Positions 8,983 to 17,671 of a stretch of DNA of 64,000 bases are shown here, piece by piece. The stretch lies in NCBI RefSeq assembly GCF_009827055.1, contig NZ_WUMK01000009.1, positions 1 through 64,000 of the forward strand. The letters are read 5' to 3'. Position 1 is the first letter of the stretch. Each line of letters starts with the position of its first letter. Source of the stretch: Shinella kummerowiae. GTDB lineage: Bacteria > Pseudomonadota > Alphaproteobacteria > Rhizobiales > Rhizobiaceae. The notes beneath the pieces were generated by a model. The model had not been told where the DNA came from, did not search any database, and worked only from the letters and a program-made list of their open reading frames with translations. Made by a program: the position numbers and the translations under genes.

Positions 8983-10557
8983 GTGGCGGATTCCATTCTT
9001 CAGGACGGAAAGCTCTATATCGGCACCAGCCGCAAGCCGGACGATACCAACAACAAGCCGGAATATCTCGACTTGAAGTTCGGCAACCGCCACGGCCTCG
9101 TGACGGGTGCCACCGGTACCGGCAAGACGGTAACGCTGCAGATCCTTGCCGAAGGATTTTCGAATGCCGGCGTGCCGGTGTTCTGCGCCGACGTGAAGGG
9201 CGACCTGTCCGGCATCGGCGCAATGGGCGAGCCGAAAGACTTTCTCCAGAAGCGCGCCGACCAGATCGGCCTCACCCCTTACGAGTTCCAGGAATTCCCG
9301 GTCATCTTCTGGGATCTCTACGGCGAGAAGGGCCATCGCGTCCGCACCACCATCTCCGAGATGGGGCCGCTGCTGCTGTCGCGCCTGATGAACGCCACCG
9401 ACGCGCAGGAAGGCGTCATCAACATCGCCTTCAAGATCGCCGACCAGGGCGGCCTGCCGCTGCTCGACCTGAAGGATTTCCAGGCGCTGCTCAACTATAT
9501 GGGCGAGAATGCCTCAACGCTGTCCAACCAGTTCGGCTTCATCTCCAAGGCTTCCGTCGGCTCGATCCAGCGTGAACTGCTGATCCTCGAACAGCAGGGC
9601 GCCGAACAGTTTTTTGGCGAGCCGGCATTGAAAATCTCCGACATCATGCGCACCACCAATGACGGGCGCGGCGCGATCTCGGTTCTGGCGGCCGACAAGC
9701 TGATGATGAACCCGCGCCTCTACGGCACCTTCCTGCTGTGGATGCTTTCCGAACTGTTCGAAGTGCTGCCGGAAGTCGGCGATCCGGAAAAGCCGAAGCT
9801 CGTCTTCTTCTTCGACGAAGCGCACCTGCTGTTCAATGACGCGCCGAAGGTGCTGCTCGAGCGCGTCGAGCAGGTCGTGCGCCTCATCCGCTCCAAGGGT
9901 GTGGGCGTCTATTTCGTCACGCAGAACCCGCTCGACGTGCCGGAGACGGTGCTCGCCCAGCTCGGCAACCGCGTGCAGCATGCGCTGCGCGCCTATACGC
10001 CGCGCGAGCAGAAGGCGGTGAAGACGGCGGCCGACACGTTCCGCCCGAACCCGGATTTCGACTGCGCCACCGTCATCACCAATCTCGGCACGGGGGAAGC
10101 GCTGATCTCGACGCTGGAAGGCAAGGGTGCGCCCTCGATGGTGGAGCGCACGCTGGTTCGCCCGCCGGCCTCCCGCCTCGGCCCGGTCACGGAAGCCGAA
10201 CGCCGGGACATCATGAAGGTCAGCCCCGTCGCCGGGCTTTATGACGAGGATTTCGACCGCGAATCCGCCTACGAAATTCTCATGGCGCGCGCCAAGAAGG
10301 CGGCCGATTCGGCAGCCGCGCAGGAACAGGCGGAAGCGGAGACTGCGGAAAAACCCGCCGGCGGCAGCCGCTGGACCTTGCCCGGCTTCGGCGACGAGGA
10401 ACCGGCCGCCCCACAGGCGCCCAAGCAGCCCAAGGCCCGCTCCGGCTACCAACGCGAGACGGTGGCGGAAGCCGCCATGAAGTCCGTCGCCCGCACCGTC
10501 GCCTCCTCGCTCGGCCGCGCGCTGGTGCGCGGCATTCTCGGCAGCCTGCGTCGCTGA
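8983..10557 (+). CDS. HerA-like ATPase/helicase (DUF853, YjgR-like)
   Basis: A 524-residue P-loop ATPase of the HerA/FtsK superfamily, DUF853 branch. Walker A is [10 protein letters not shown] near residue 37 and Walker B is [13 protein letters not shown] near residue 270. A Q-rich sensor region ([12 protein letters not shown]) follows. The C-terminal 100 residues are Ala/Glu/Pro-rich and end in a helix ([12 protein letters not shown]). I start at GTG 8983 because GGGAG lies at the right distance and the upstream extension is not protein-like. Relatives are implicated in DNA translocation or repair; the role of this branch is unsettled. Two inverted intergenic repeats follow it. Confidence 0.85.
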   Translation: MADSILQDGKLYIGTSRKPDDTNNKPEYLDLKFGNRHGLVTGATGTGKTVTLQILAEGFSNAGVPVFCADVKGDLSGIGAMGEPKDFLQKRADQIGLTPYEFQEFPVIFWDLYGEKGHRVRTTISEMGPLLLSRLMNATDAQEGVINIAFKIADQGGLPLLDLKDFQALLNYMGENASTLSNQFGFISKASVGSIQRELLILEQQGAEQFFGEPALKISDIMRTTNDGRGAISVLAADKLMMNPRLYGTFLLWMLSELFEVLPEVGDPEKPKLVFFFDEAHLLFNDAPKVLLERVEQVVRLIRSKGVGVYFVTQNPLDVPETVLAQLGNRVQHALRAYTPREQKAVKTAADTFRPNPDFDCATVITNLGTGEALISTLEGKGAPSMVERTLVRPPASRLGPVTEAERRDIMKVSPVAGLYDEDFDRESAYEILMARAKKAADSAAAQEQAEAETAEKPAGGSRWTLPGFGDEEPAAPQAPKQPKARSGYQRETVAEAAMKSVARTVASSLGRALVRGILGSLRR

Positions 10558-10596
10558 CGCGGGCTGGCCCGGAAACCGTCATCTGCCGACGGCACA

Positions 10597-10627
10597 ATGG
10601 ATCCTCGGGTCAAGCCCGAGGATGACG
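10597..10627 (+). repeat. Intergenic palindromic repeat, family B copy 1
   Basis: ATGGATCCTCGGG, then GTCAAG, then CCCGAGGATGACG: a long imperfect hairpin. It is the first member of an inverted pair with the copy at 10707-10737. Confidence 0.8.
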
Positions 10628-10706
10628 AAAGAAGTGGGGTGAGAAACCGCTCGAGACGACGCCCCCTGCCGCGCCGCTGAATTGATCCACACCATGCCCT
10701 CCCCTC

Positions 10707-10737
10707 CGTCATCCTCGGGCTCGACCCGAGGATCCAC
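10707..10737 (-). repeat. Intergenic palindromic repeat, family B copy 2
   Basis: CGTCATCCTCGGG, then CTCGA, then CCCGAGGATCCAC. It is the reverse-oriented partner of the copy at 10597, about 80 bases away. Confidence 0.8.
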
Positions 10738-10762
10738 GCCGCACGGCATGACCAAAACGGCA

Positions 10763-10794
10763 AAAGACCCGGATGCAGGGACATCCGGGTCTTT
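10763..10794 (-). terminator. Terminator of the small secreted peptide gene
   Basis: A perfect 13-bp inverted repeat, AAAGACCCGGATG and CATCCGGGTCTTT, with a six-base loop. It lies directly past the stop codon of the minus-strand 58-residue peptide gene and ends in a short T-run in that direction. Confidence 0.8.
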
Positions 10795-10817
10795 GGGGAG
10801 GTCAGCGACGATGCGGC

Positions 10818-10994
10818 TTACTTGCAGACCTTGATCCGCTTGATGACGACATTGCCGTAGTAGTCGTAGCTCTTGATCTTCTTGATGAAGCAATAGGGCT
10901 GGTAGTCGTAGCTGTAATAGCCGGCCTGCGAGGGGGCGGCGAAGGAAACCGCGGCAACGAGGGCAACGGTGGCGGAAACGATGAACTTGCGCAT
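10818..10994 (-). CDS. Small secreted Tyr/Lys-rich peptide
   Basis: A 58-residue protein too short for most gene callers. A signal peptide (MRKFIVSATVALVAAVSFAA) is followed by a likely cleavage site SQA-GYY. The mature part has about 34 residues, is cationic and rich in tyrosine, and holds two imperfect repeats, SYDYQPYCFIKKIK and SYDYYGNVVIKRIKVCK, each with one cysteine. AGGAG precedes the ATG at a good distance, and a strong terminator follows. Expression as a single gene is therefore well supported. I do not recognise a named family; function unknown. Confidence 0.75.
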   Translation of the reverse strand: MRKFIVSATVALVAAVSFAAPSQAGYYSYDYQPYCFIKKIKSYDYYGNVVIKRIKVCK

Positions 10995-11160
10995 GGGGTC
11001 TCTCCTGATCTCTGGTTGGGGATGAGCCTCTCTCATCCGGTGATCAGACTGTCCCACATCGCCCCGCCCCGCGCTGTTCCGCGCGGAACAGGCGCGCAAC
11101 CGACTGCAAACCCGTGCCGCCACACCGGATGCGTGACTTCTGTTGCGCGTACTCAACCAT

Positions 11161-11178
11161 AATTAGATATTTCTAATT
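11161..11178. promoter_or_regulatory. AT-rich palindrome upstream of the chemoreceptor
   Basis: AATTAGA-TATT-TCTAATT has perfect 7-bp arms, in an AT-rich stretch about 70 bases before the chemoreceptor start. It looks like a regulator site. It resembles the TTAGA/TCTAA core of Irr boxes but with a four-base rather than five-base spacer, so identity is unclear. Confidence 0.45.
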
Positions 11179-11249
11179 TTAATAAGTACTAAATCAAATT
11201 GCAGCACTGTTTGGGCCATCATCCAGGCGTCAGAACAGCAGGGCTTGCC

Positions 11250-13124
11250 ATGAAAATTTCGACGAAACTCGGTGCGGTGACGCTTATCCTGACGCTGCTT
11301 CTCTGCGGCGCCATTTCCTCCACATATCTGGTCCTCAACGCCATGTCGGCCTCGATGAGCACCATCGTCGTCGACCGGCTGGTTCCGGCGGCAAGCCTCA
11401 AGAAGGTCGGCGACCTCTACGCCGTCAACATCGTCGATACGGCACACAAGGTGCGTAGCGGCGCGCTCTCCTGGGAAGACGGCCACAGGCTGAACACCGA
11501 AGCGGTGGCGGCCATCCAAAAACTCTGGGACGCCTATGCCGCGACCAGCCTGACCGACGAGGAACGCGCGCTTTCCAGGCAGATGACCGCCGAGATGCAG
11601 ACGCAGGCCGGCAGCATCAACGACCTGCTCGCCATCATGCAGGCGAAGGACAAGGCAGCGCTCGATACCTATGTCGAAACAAGGCTCTACCCGACGATCG
11701 ACCCGATCGGCACCTATGTGGCGGCCCTGATCGATCTGCAGATCCGCGTCGGCCAGGAGGAATTCGCCGCCGCAGAGGCGCACGAACATGATTATCACAT
11801 CCTGCTTGCCGTTTTCGGCGCCGTCGCGCTCACCCTCGCCAGCCTTTCCTTCTGGATCATTTTCGCCGGCGTCTCGCGCCCGCTGAACGCGATCACGGCT
11901 GTGATGCAACGGTTGGCGAGCGGCGTGACCGATCTTTCCGTGCCGTTTCGCGCCCGCAAGGACGAGATCGGCAGCATTGCCGGCGCCGTCGAGATCTTCC
12001 GCCAGGCGGCGATCGACAAGCGCACGCTGGAGCAGGACGCGGAAGCCGCACGCCTGCAGGCCGAAGCCGACCGTGTCCGTTTGCAGGAGGAGGCCGAAGC
12101 GGCGGCCCAGCAGCGTTTGCAACAGGCCACATCGGGCCTCGCCGCCGGCCTGCGCCGCCTTTCGTCCGGCGATCTCAACTTCGAGCTCAACGAACCCTTC
12201 GCGCCGGATTTCGAGCAGTTGCGCAACGACCTCAACTCGGCGGTCAACCAGCTCGGCGAGACATTGCGCGCCGTCGCGCAATCGGTCGACGAGATGGATA
12301 CGGGCACGCGGGAAATCAGCACCGGCGCGGATGCGCTCTCCAAGCGCACCGAGCAGCAGGCCGCCTCACTGGAGGAAACCGCCGCCGCACTCGACGAAAT
12401 CACCGCCAACGTGACGAACTCGACGCGCCGGGCCGAGGAAGCCCGCGCGGTGGCGGCCGAGGCCAATGGCTCCACGGTGCATTCCGGCACGGTCGTCGCC
12501 AATGCCGTCAACGCCATGCAGCGCATCGAGCAATCGTCGAGCCAGATTTCCAGCATCATCGGCGTGATCGACGAGATCGCCTTCCAGACCAACCTTCTGG
12601 CGCTGAATGCCGGCGTCGAGGCCGCCCGCGCCGGTGAGGCGGGCAAGGGCTTTGCCGTCGTGGCGCAGGAGGTGCGTGAACTGGCCCAGCGCTCGGCCCA
12701 GGCGGCGCGCGAGATCAAGGAATTGATCCGCAACTCGGAGGCGGAGGTGCGCAACGGCGTGAAGCTGGTCAGCGACACCGGCACGGCGCTGCAAGCGATC
12801 GGCGGCCATGTCGCGACGATCAACCAGCACATGGAGGCGATCGCCGTATCCGCCCGCGAACAGTCCGTCGGGCTCTCGGAGATCAACACCGCCGTTAACC
12901 AGATGGACCAGACGACCCAGCAAAATGCCGCCATGGTGGAAGAAACCAACGCCGCCTCCGCCACCCTGGTATCGCAGGCCAACCGGTTGCGCACGCTGAT
13001 CGACCGCTTCACGCTCGGCCAGCCCGCCCGCGCGGCGCAGCCGGCACCACAGCGCATCGCGCAAGCCCGCCCCCGCTTTGCCGGCAACACGGCGCTGAAG
13101 ACGGACAACTGGGAGGAGTTCTGA
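11250..13124 (+). CDS. Methyl-accepting chemotaxis protein
   Basis: A 624-residue chemoreceptor. One membrane segment is at residues 8-30, a four-helix-bundle-like periplasmic region runs to about 185, and a second membrane segment spans about 187-207. A HAMP domain starts near 205 and a second HAMP-like unit near 290. The cytoplasmic hairpin tip [21 protein letters not shown] is near 442. The last five residues are NWEEF, like the NWETF tether that recruits CheR and CheB in enteric receptors. ATG 11250 is preferred because the upstream ATG adds a non-signal-like stretch. Single gene, closed by a terminator. Ligand unknown. Confidence 0.92.
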   Translation: MKISTKLGAVTLILTLLLCGAISSTYLVLNAMSASMSTIVVDRLVPAASLKKVGDLYAVNIVDTAHKVRSGALSWEDGHRLNTEAVAAIQKLWDAYAATSLTDEERALSRQMTAEMQTQAGSINDLLAIMQAKDKAALDTYVETRLYPTIDPIGTYVAALIDLQIRVGQEEFAAAEAHEHDYHILLAVFGAVALTLASLSFWIIFAGVSRPLNAITAVMQRLASGVTDLSVPFRARKDEIGSIAGAVEIFRQAAIDKRTLEQDAEAARLQAEADRVRLQEEAEAAAQQRLQQATSGLAAGLRRLSSGDLNFELNEPFAPDFEQLRNDLNSAVNQLGETLRAVAQSVDEMDTGTREISTGADALSKRTEQQAASLEETAAALDEITANVTNSTRRAEEARAVAAEANGSTVHSGTVVANAVNAMQRIEQSSSQISSIIGVIDEIAFQTNLLALNAGVEAARAGEAGKGFAVVAQEVRELAQRSAQAAREIKELIRNSEAEVRNGVKLVSDTGTALQAIGGHVATINQHMEAIAVSAREQSVGLSEINTAVNQMDQTTQQNAAMVEETNAASATLVSQANRLRTLIDRFTLGQPARAAQPAPQRIAQARPRFAGNTALKTDNWEEF

Positions 13125-13186
13125 ACCTCCTCGCAGCAGGCGGACGAGGCCTCCTCATCCACTTTCTGGCCAACAGACCTGATGCA

Positions 13187-13221
13187 AAAAGGCCGCCCGG
13201 AATGGTTCCGGGCGGCCTTTT
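13187..13221. terminator. Bidirectional terminator between chemoreceptor and ohr
   Basis: AAAAGGCCGCCCGG, a seven-base loop, and CCGGGCGGCCTTTT form a 14-bp perfect stem with T-runs on both strands. It lies between two convergent genes and can serve both. Confidence 0.88.
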
Positions 13222-13242
13222 CGTGTGCGTTAAGCGAAGCGA

Positions 13243-13665
13243 TCAGACGACGGTCGTCTTGACGTCGAGGTTGCCGCGCGTGGCGTTGCTGTAGGGGCAG
13301 ACGACGTGCGCCTTCTTGGCGAGGTCTTCGACCACGGCCTTGTCGACGCCGGGCACGGAGATTTCCAGCGCGGCTTCGAGGCCGAAACCACCGCCATCCT
13401 CACGCGGGCCGATGCCGACCGTTGCGGTGACCTTGGCGTCGTCCGGGATCTTCACCTTTTCCTTGCCGGCGACGAACTTCAGCGCGCCGAGGAAGCAGGC
13501 GGAATAACCGACCGCGAAAAGCTTTTCCGGGTTGGCACCGGTTGCGCCGTCGCCGCCGAGTTCCTTCGGAACGGTCAGCGTGACGTCGACGGTGCCGTCT
13601 TCGGTGGCGCCATGGCCGGCGCGGCCGCCGGTGGAGGATGCTTTGGTTCTGTAGAGAATGGGCAT
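13243..13665 (-). CDS. ohr: Organic hydroperoxide resistance protein Ohr (OsmC family)
   Basis: A 140-residue thiol peroxidase of the Ohr/OsmC fold that reduces organic and fatty-acid hydroperoxides. The peroxidatic cysteine is in AVGYSACFLGAL (C58) and the resolving cysteine in AHVVCPYSNATRGN (C122), the classical Ohr spacing. I use ATG 13665, preceded by AGGAAGG, because MPILYRTKA is the usual Ohr start. It is divergent from ohrR, the standard arrangement for this pair, with AT-rich palindromes in the shared promoter region. Confidence 0.95.
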   Translation of the reverse strand: MPILYRTKASSTGGRAGHGATEDGTVDVTLTVPKELGGDGATGANPEKLFAVGYSACFLGALKFVAGKEKVKIPDDAKVTATVGIGPREDGGGFGLEAALEISVPGVDKAVVEDLAKKAHVVCPYSNATRGNLDVKTTVV

Positions 13666-13724
13666 GGGATGGTTCCTTCCTGGCTGTCGTCGTTGATGAT
13701 GGAAACTAAGTAGCGTAAAATTAG

Positions 13725-13755
13725 ATTGCGCGCAATATGATTTTGCAAATTGCAA
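13725..13755. promoter_or_regulatory. Candidate OhrR operators
   Basis: The ohr-ohrR gap holds a perfect 12-bp palindrome ATTGCGCGCAAT (13725-13736) and, seven bases on, TTGCAAATTGCAA (13743-13755). OhrR of the MarR family binds AT-rich palindromes in this position and controls both genes. Assignment is by position. Confidence 0.6.
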
Positions 13756-13783
13756 TTTTTTCTTTTTCTGCGACAATGCCAGC

Positions 13784-14275
13784 ATGATCGACAAAAGTGA
13801 CGAAGCCGAGACAGGGGATATTCCACAGGGCATGCTGGCGCTCGGCCAGCAGCTCTGCTTCGCCGTCTATGCGGCGGCGCATGCGCTGAACCGCGCCTAC
13901 AAGCCCCTGCTCGACCCCTATGGCCTGACCTATCCGCAATATATCGCGCTGATGACGCTTTGGGAGGAGGACGGGCGAACGGTGAAGGCGCTCGGGGAAA
14001 AACTCGGGCTCGATTCCGGCACACTCTCCCCTCTCCTCAAGCGCCTCGAGGCGGCCGGCTTCATCCTGCGCGCCCGCGACAAGAACGACGAGCGGCAGGT
14101 GCTCATCACGCTCACCGACAAGGGTCGCGCGATGAAACAGGACGCGGTGGCCATCCGCATGGCGATCGGCAAGGCGACGGGCTGTTCGATCGACGCGCTG
14201 CAAGCGCTGACCACCGACCTCCACATGCTGACCGAGCAGCTCGAAGCCGACCAGGCACGCGACGACGCCGCCTGA
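13784..14275 (+). CDS. ohrR: OhrR, MarR-family organic peroxide sensor
   Basis: A 163-residue MarR-type repressor. The N-terminal cysteine in LGQQLCFAVYAA (C22) is at the position of the reactive OhrR cysteine that is oxidised by organic hydroperoxides. The winged helix (VKALGEKLGLDSGTLSPLLKRL) and the wing with DERQVLITLT are typical. There is no obvious second redox cysteine near the C-terminus apart from one in TGCSIDAL, which could resolve the first. It is divergent from ohr and likely represses both genes. Confidence 0.93.
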   Translation: MIDKSDEAETGDIPQGMLALGQQLCFAVYAAAHALNRAYKPLLDPYGLTYPQYIALMTLWEEDGRTVKALGEKLGLDSGTLSPLLKRLEAAGFILRARDKNDERQVLITLTDKGRAMKQDAVAIRMAIGKATGCSIDALQALTTDLHMLTEQLEADQARDDAA

Positions 14276-14376
14276 AGCGGCGGATTTTACGGTAAGCTTC
14301 CCTTACGAGACCTGTTCGTGATTCAACCTTCGCGCTAAGGTGCGCCCGGCGGAACGGAACCGCCAAGGGGGCACGA

Positions 14377-16302
14377 TTGACACTGCACTGGTCCTGGCAA
14401 AAGGCGAACGTCGCGGCGAGCCTTTGGTGCATCGCCGTGGGCGTCGCCATGATGGCGCTCTGGCTTTCGCAACCCGTCGATCTGGCGGAGCGGCATCCGT
14501 TCCTGTTCGGCATGAAGTTCAATGCCGCACTCGCCTTTACCGTCATCGGCGCGGCACTCCTGCTTGCCACGCGCGGTTTCCAACACCTGCCGGTACTGAT
14601 GATGGCGCCGGTCTTCGTCTACGGTGTGCTCGCGCTCAGCCAGCACCTGTTAGGCATCGACGCCGGCATCGACACGCTGCTCCACACGCCCTTCGTCGAT
14701 ATAGGCACCAGCCTGCCGGGACGCATCGCCCCCAACACCGCGCTCTGTTTCATGCTGATGAGCCTCGCCGTCGGGCTGCGCGCCGCGCAGATGAAGAGCA
14801 GCGTCGTGCAGGTGGCGCTCGGCTTTGCCACCTTCATCATCGCCGCCGCCGCCCTCATCGGCTATGCGATCGCGCTGGATTTCGCCCATGACTGGATCCG
14901 CTTCACGCGCATGTCGTTCCAGAGCGCGAGCTGCTTCGTGGCGCTCAGCATCGCCATCGTCTTCGTCGGCACGGAACAGACCGGTTATCATCGCCTGACG
15001 CTCGCCGCGGTGCTGGGCCTGCTGACCTACCTGATCCTGCTCGCGATGAGCTACTATGAGCTGGCGCGCTACGAGGCCGCCTTCGGCATCAGCTTCTCAA
15101 CCAACAGCAATGACCCGCGGTCCACGCTGTCGTCGCTCGTGCTGATCTCCGGCACGCTCTATGGCGCGCTGATCGTCCATCTCTACGTCTCCTCCCGCCG
15201 TGCCCGCCGCATGGCGGCGGACCTCGCGGAAAGCCGCGGCCAGCTCGGCGCGATCATCGACAATGCCGTGGACGGCATCATCACCATCGACGAGCGCGGC
15301 ACCATCCTTTCGGTCAACCCCGCCTGCATGCGCATCTTCGGCTATACGCCGGAGGAAATGACCGGCCGCAACATCAAGATGCTGATGCCGGAGCCCTATC
15401 ACAGCGCCCATGACGGCTATCTCAGCAATTACCACCGCACCGGCGAGGCGAAGGTCATCGGCATCGGCCGCGAGGCGGAAGGGCGGCGCAAGGACGGCTC
15501 GATCTTTGCGCTCGACCTCGCCATCGCGAGGCTCGAGCTTGCCGGCGGCATCATCTATAGCGGCATCGTGCGCGACATTTCCGAGCGCAAGGCGAACGAA
15601 CAGGCGCTGATCGAGGCCAATGCGGAACTTGAGGAATTCGCCTACCGCACCTCGCACGACCTGCGCTCGCCGATCGCCTCGTCCATGGGTCTGCTGACGA
15701 TCTCGCGCGACATGCTGGAGGACGGCGAACTCACCGCGCTCGGCCAGACTCTGCAGCGCATGGAGAAGAATTTCAGCCGGCTCGACCACCTGATCCAGAA
15801 CATCATCACCATCACGCGCAACCGGCTGATGGACGAGGACGACCAGGCCATCGCCCTGCATGCGCTGGTCTCCGATGCGATCGAGGCGCTGTCGCATCTC
15901 GAGGATTTCAAGCGCATTCGCATCGAAAATCACGTGCCGAAAGAATTGACAATCGTCAGCAAGCCGTCGAAATTCCAGGTCATCGTCGGCAACATGCTGT
16001 CCAACGCGGTCAAGTATCATGATCCGAAGGAAGCCGCGCCGGCGATCGATGTCCGTGCCTTCCGCTATGCCGGCAGGATGCGGCTGTCGGTGGAAGACAA
16101 CGGCCTGGGCGTTCCGCCCGCAAGCCGCCATTTGTTGTTCAAGATGTTCAAACGGCTGCACCCGAACCGATCCTTCGGCAGCGGGCTCGGCCTCTACATA
16201 TTGAGAAAAAGCGTGGAGGCCCTCGGCGGCACCGCACTTTATGAAGCAAGAGATAAGGGCAGCCGGTTCATCATCGAACTGCCCGATGGGGAATTGCCAT
16301 GA
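14377..16302 (+). CDS. Membrane sensor histidine kinase with FixL-like PAS domain
   Basis: A 641-residue kinase starting at TTG with AAGGGGG upstream. About eight membrane segments fill residues 1-280 and contain three similar stretches (KFNAALAFTVIG, APNTALCFMLMS, SFQSASCFVALS). A PAS domain spans about 285-400. In it, H345 (HSAHDGY) and R365 (IGIGR) match the FixL heme-ligand histidine and distal arginine. The HisKA box has the phosphorylatable H427 (TSHDLRSP) and the ATPase domain shows VGNMLSNAVKYHD, EDNGLGVP and GSGLGLYI. Its stop overlaps the response regulator start (ATGA), so the two are translationally coupled. Input signal unknown. Confidence 0.88.
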   Translation: MTLHWSWQKANVAASLWCIAVGVAMMALWLSQPVDLAERHPFLFGMKFNAALAFTVIGAALLLATRGFQHLPVLMMAPVFVYGVLALSQHLLGIDAGIDTLLHTPFVDIGTSLPGRIAPNTALCFMLMSLAVGLRAAQMKSSVVQVALGFATFIIAAAALIGYAIALDFAHDWIRFTRMSFQSASCFVALSIAIVFVGTEQTGYHRLTLAAVLGLLTYLILLAMSYYELARYEAAFGISFSTNSNDPRSTLSSLVLISGTLYGALIVHLYVSSRRARRMAADLAESRGQLGAIIDNAVDGIITIDERGTILSVNPACMRIFGYTPEEMTGRNIKMLMPEPYHSAHDGYLSNYHRTGEAKVIGIGREAEGRRKDGSIFALDLAIARLELAGGIIYSGIVRDISERKANEQALIEANAELEEFAYRTSHDLRSPIASSMGLLTISRDMLEDGELTALGQTLQRMEKNFSRLDHLIQNIITITRNRLMDEDDQAIALHALVSDAIEALSHLEDFKRIRIENHVPKELTIVSKPSKFQVIVGNMLSNAVKYHDPKEAAPAIDVRAFRYAGRMRLSVEDNGLGVPPASRHLLFKMFKRLHPNRSFGSGLGLYILRKSVEALGGTALYEARDKGSRFIIELPDGELP

Positions 16303-16676
16303 AGATCCATTCGATCCTGATCGTCGACGACGACGAGAACGATCAGTTCATCTGCGAATACACGATCCGCAAATTCGACGCGTCGATCCGCGTCATCAAG
16401 GCGTTCGACGGTGCCGAGGCGCTCGACATCCTGCATCGCGAGACGCCGGATGCCATCATCCTCGACATCAACATGCCTGTCATGAACGGGTTCGAGTTCC
16501 TCGACCGCTATGCCGAGGAATTCGAGGTGCATGCCCCGGTCGTCGCGATGCTCACGAGTTCCCATCTCGGCAAGGACCGCGAGCGGGCCATGCAGTACAG
16601 CTTCGTCAAGAGCTATTTCGAAAAGCCGCTGCAGGCCGACCACCTGCGCACCATGGCGGACCTACTCGGCGCATAG
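16299..16676 (+). CDS. Single-domain response regulator
   Basis: A 125-residue receiver domain without an output domain. The acidic pocket VDDDEN, the phospho-acceptor aspartate in AIILDINMPVMNG, a Thr/Ser in MLTSSH and the lysine in YFEKPLQ are all present. It overlaps the kinase stop by four bases and is surely its partner. Such CheY/Rcp1-like regulators act by protein-protein contact or in phosphorelays. The following L,D-transpeptidase gene is convergent, eight bases away. Confidence 0.92.
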   Translation: MKIHSILIVDDDENDQFICEYTIRKFDASIRVIKAFDGAEALDILHRETPDAIILDINMPVMNGFEFLDRYAEEFEVHAPVVAMLTSSHLGKDRERAMQYSFVKSYFEKPLQADHLRTMADLLGA

Positions 16677-16684
16677 GACCCCGG

Positions 16685-17461
16685 TCAGATGACCAGGATC
16701 GGCGCTTTGCCCTTCACGCGGTCATAGAGATCCATGACGTCCTGGTTGAGCATGCGCACGCAACCGGAGGAGACGGCCTTGCCGATCGACTTCCATTCCG
16801 GCGAGCCGTGCAGGCGGTAAAGCGTGTCCTGGCCGTTCTGGAAGATGTACAGCGCGCGCGCGCCGAGCGGGTTGTTGAGGCCGCCCGGCATGCCGCCATT
16901 GGCGGCGGAATATTTCACCAGTTCCGGCTGGCGCGCGACCATCTCGTTCGGCGGCGTCCATTTCGGCCAGGCCTGTTTCCACTGGATGACACCACGGCCC
17001 GACCAGGCAAAACCCTGCCGGCCGATGCCCACGCCATAACGCATGGCGGTGCCGTTCGGCTGGATGAGATAAAGGAAGCGGTTGCCGGTATCGACGATGA
17101 TCGTGCCCGGCTGCTCGGCGAACGGGCTCTCGACCTCCTGCCGATAGTAGCGCGCATCGATCTGCTGGTAGGGGATGGCGGGCACCTGGTAGCCGCCGTC
17201 GTAAACCTGGCCGTAGATCGAGGCGTAGCGCGACGAATCCGGCAGCAGGCCGGACGGCGGTGTCTGGCCATAGATGCTGATGGGGCCGCGCCCATCAATA
17301 TATTCCGGCCGGCCTTCCAGCGCAGGATTGCGGAAATAGGGGCGCGTCTCCTCGCGGAAACGGTCGGTGTTCATCGAGGAGGTGCAGCCGGCAAGGCCGC
17401 TCGCCATGGCGAGCCCGGAAAACTGCAGGAAGCGGCGGCGGGAAAGCGCGGTATCGGTCAT
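16685..17461 (-). CDS. L,D-transpeptidase (YkuD domain), exported
   Basis: A 258-residue cell-envelope enzyme. The YkuD active site is H218 (RLHGS) followed 16 residues later by C234 (VSSGCVRM), the nucleophile that makes 3-3 peptidoglycan cross-links or attaches proteins to peptidoglycan. The N-terminus has a twin-arginine-like SRRRFLQFSG and a lipobox LAGC (C26), so it may be a Tat-exported lipoprotein. Its 5' region, 210 bases shared with mutA, has no other gene. Confidence 0.88.
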   Translation of the reverse strand: MTDTALSRRRFLQFSGLAMASGLAGCTSSMNTDRFREETRPYFRNPALEGRPEYIDGRGPISIYGQTPPSGLLPDSSRYASIYGQVYDGGYQVPAIPYQQIDARYYRQEVESPFAEQPGTIIVDTGNRFLYLIQPNGTAMRYGVGIGRQGFAWSGRGVIQWKQAWPKWTPPNEMVARQPELVKYSAANGGMPGGLNNPLGARALYIFQNGQDTLYRLHGSPEWKSIGKAVSSGCVRMLNQDVMDLYDRVKGKAPILVI

Positions 17462-17621
17462 GGGGTGCGTCGAGATCCGTTGGGCGGAAGCCTAGAATGG
17501 GGCGAGAGACTGAATCACTAACTAACGAAAGGCCAGTTAGGTCCATAACCCTGCCCCAATTGTGGCAATTGCGGCTGACCCCAGGCTTGCGCGCCACAAT
17601 TTCCAAAACGCTGTCGCCGAT

Positions 17622-17644
17622 GCGCCACTCTACCAAAGTGGCGC
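17622..17644 (+). other. Hairpin in the leader of mutA
   Basis: GCGCCACT, loop CTACCAA, AGTGGCGC: a perfect 8-bp stem 28 bases before the mutA start. No T-run follows, so it is not an obvious terminator. I see no B12 box or other cobalamin-riboswitch landmarks. Role unknown. Confidence 0.4.
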
Positions 17645-17671
17645 TTTACGCTGTATCCCGGATGGATAGAA

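Noticed and set aside
10579-10893. Open frames reading through the intergenic repeats (VILGLDPRIH-like peptides), also near 25.7 and 36.2 kb
   Set aside because: These peptides are translation of palindromic repeats, not genes.
17462-17671. A cobalamin riboswitch before methylmalonyl-CoA mutase
   Set aside because: No B12-box-like conserved core could be found, and riboswitches usually control B12-independent isoenzymes or transport.
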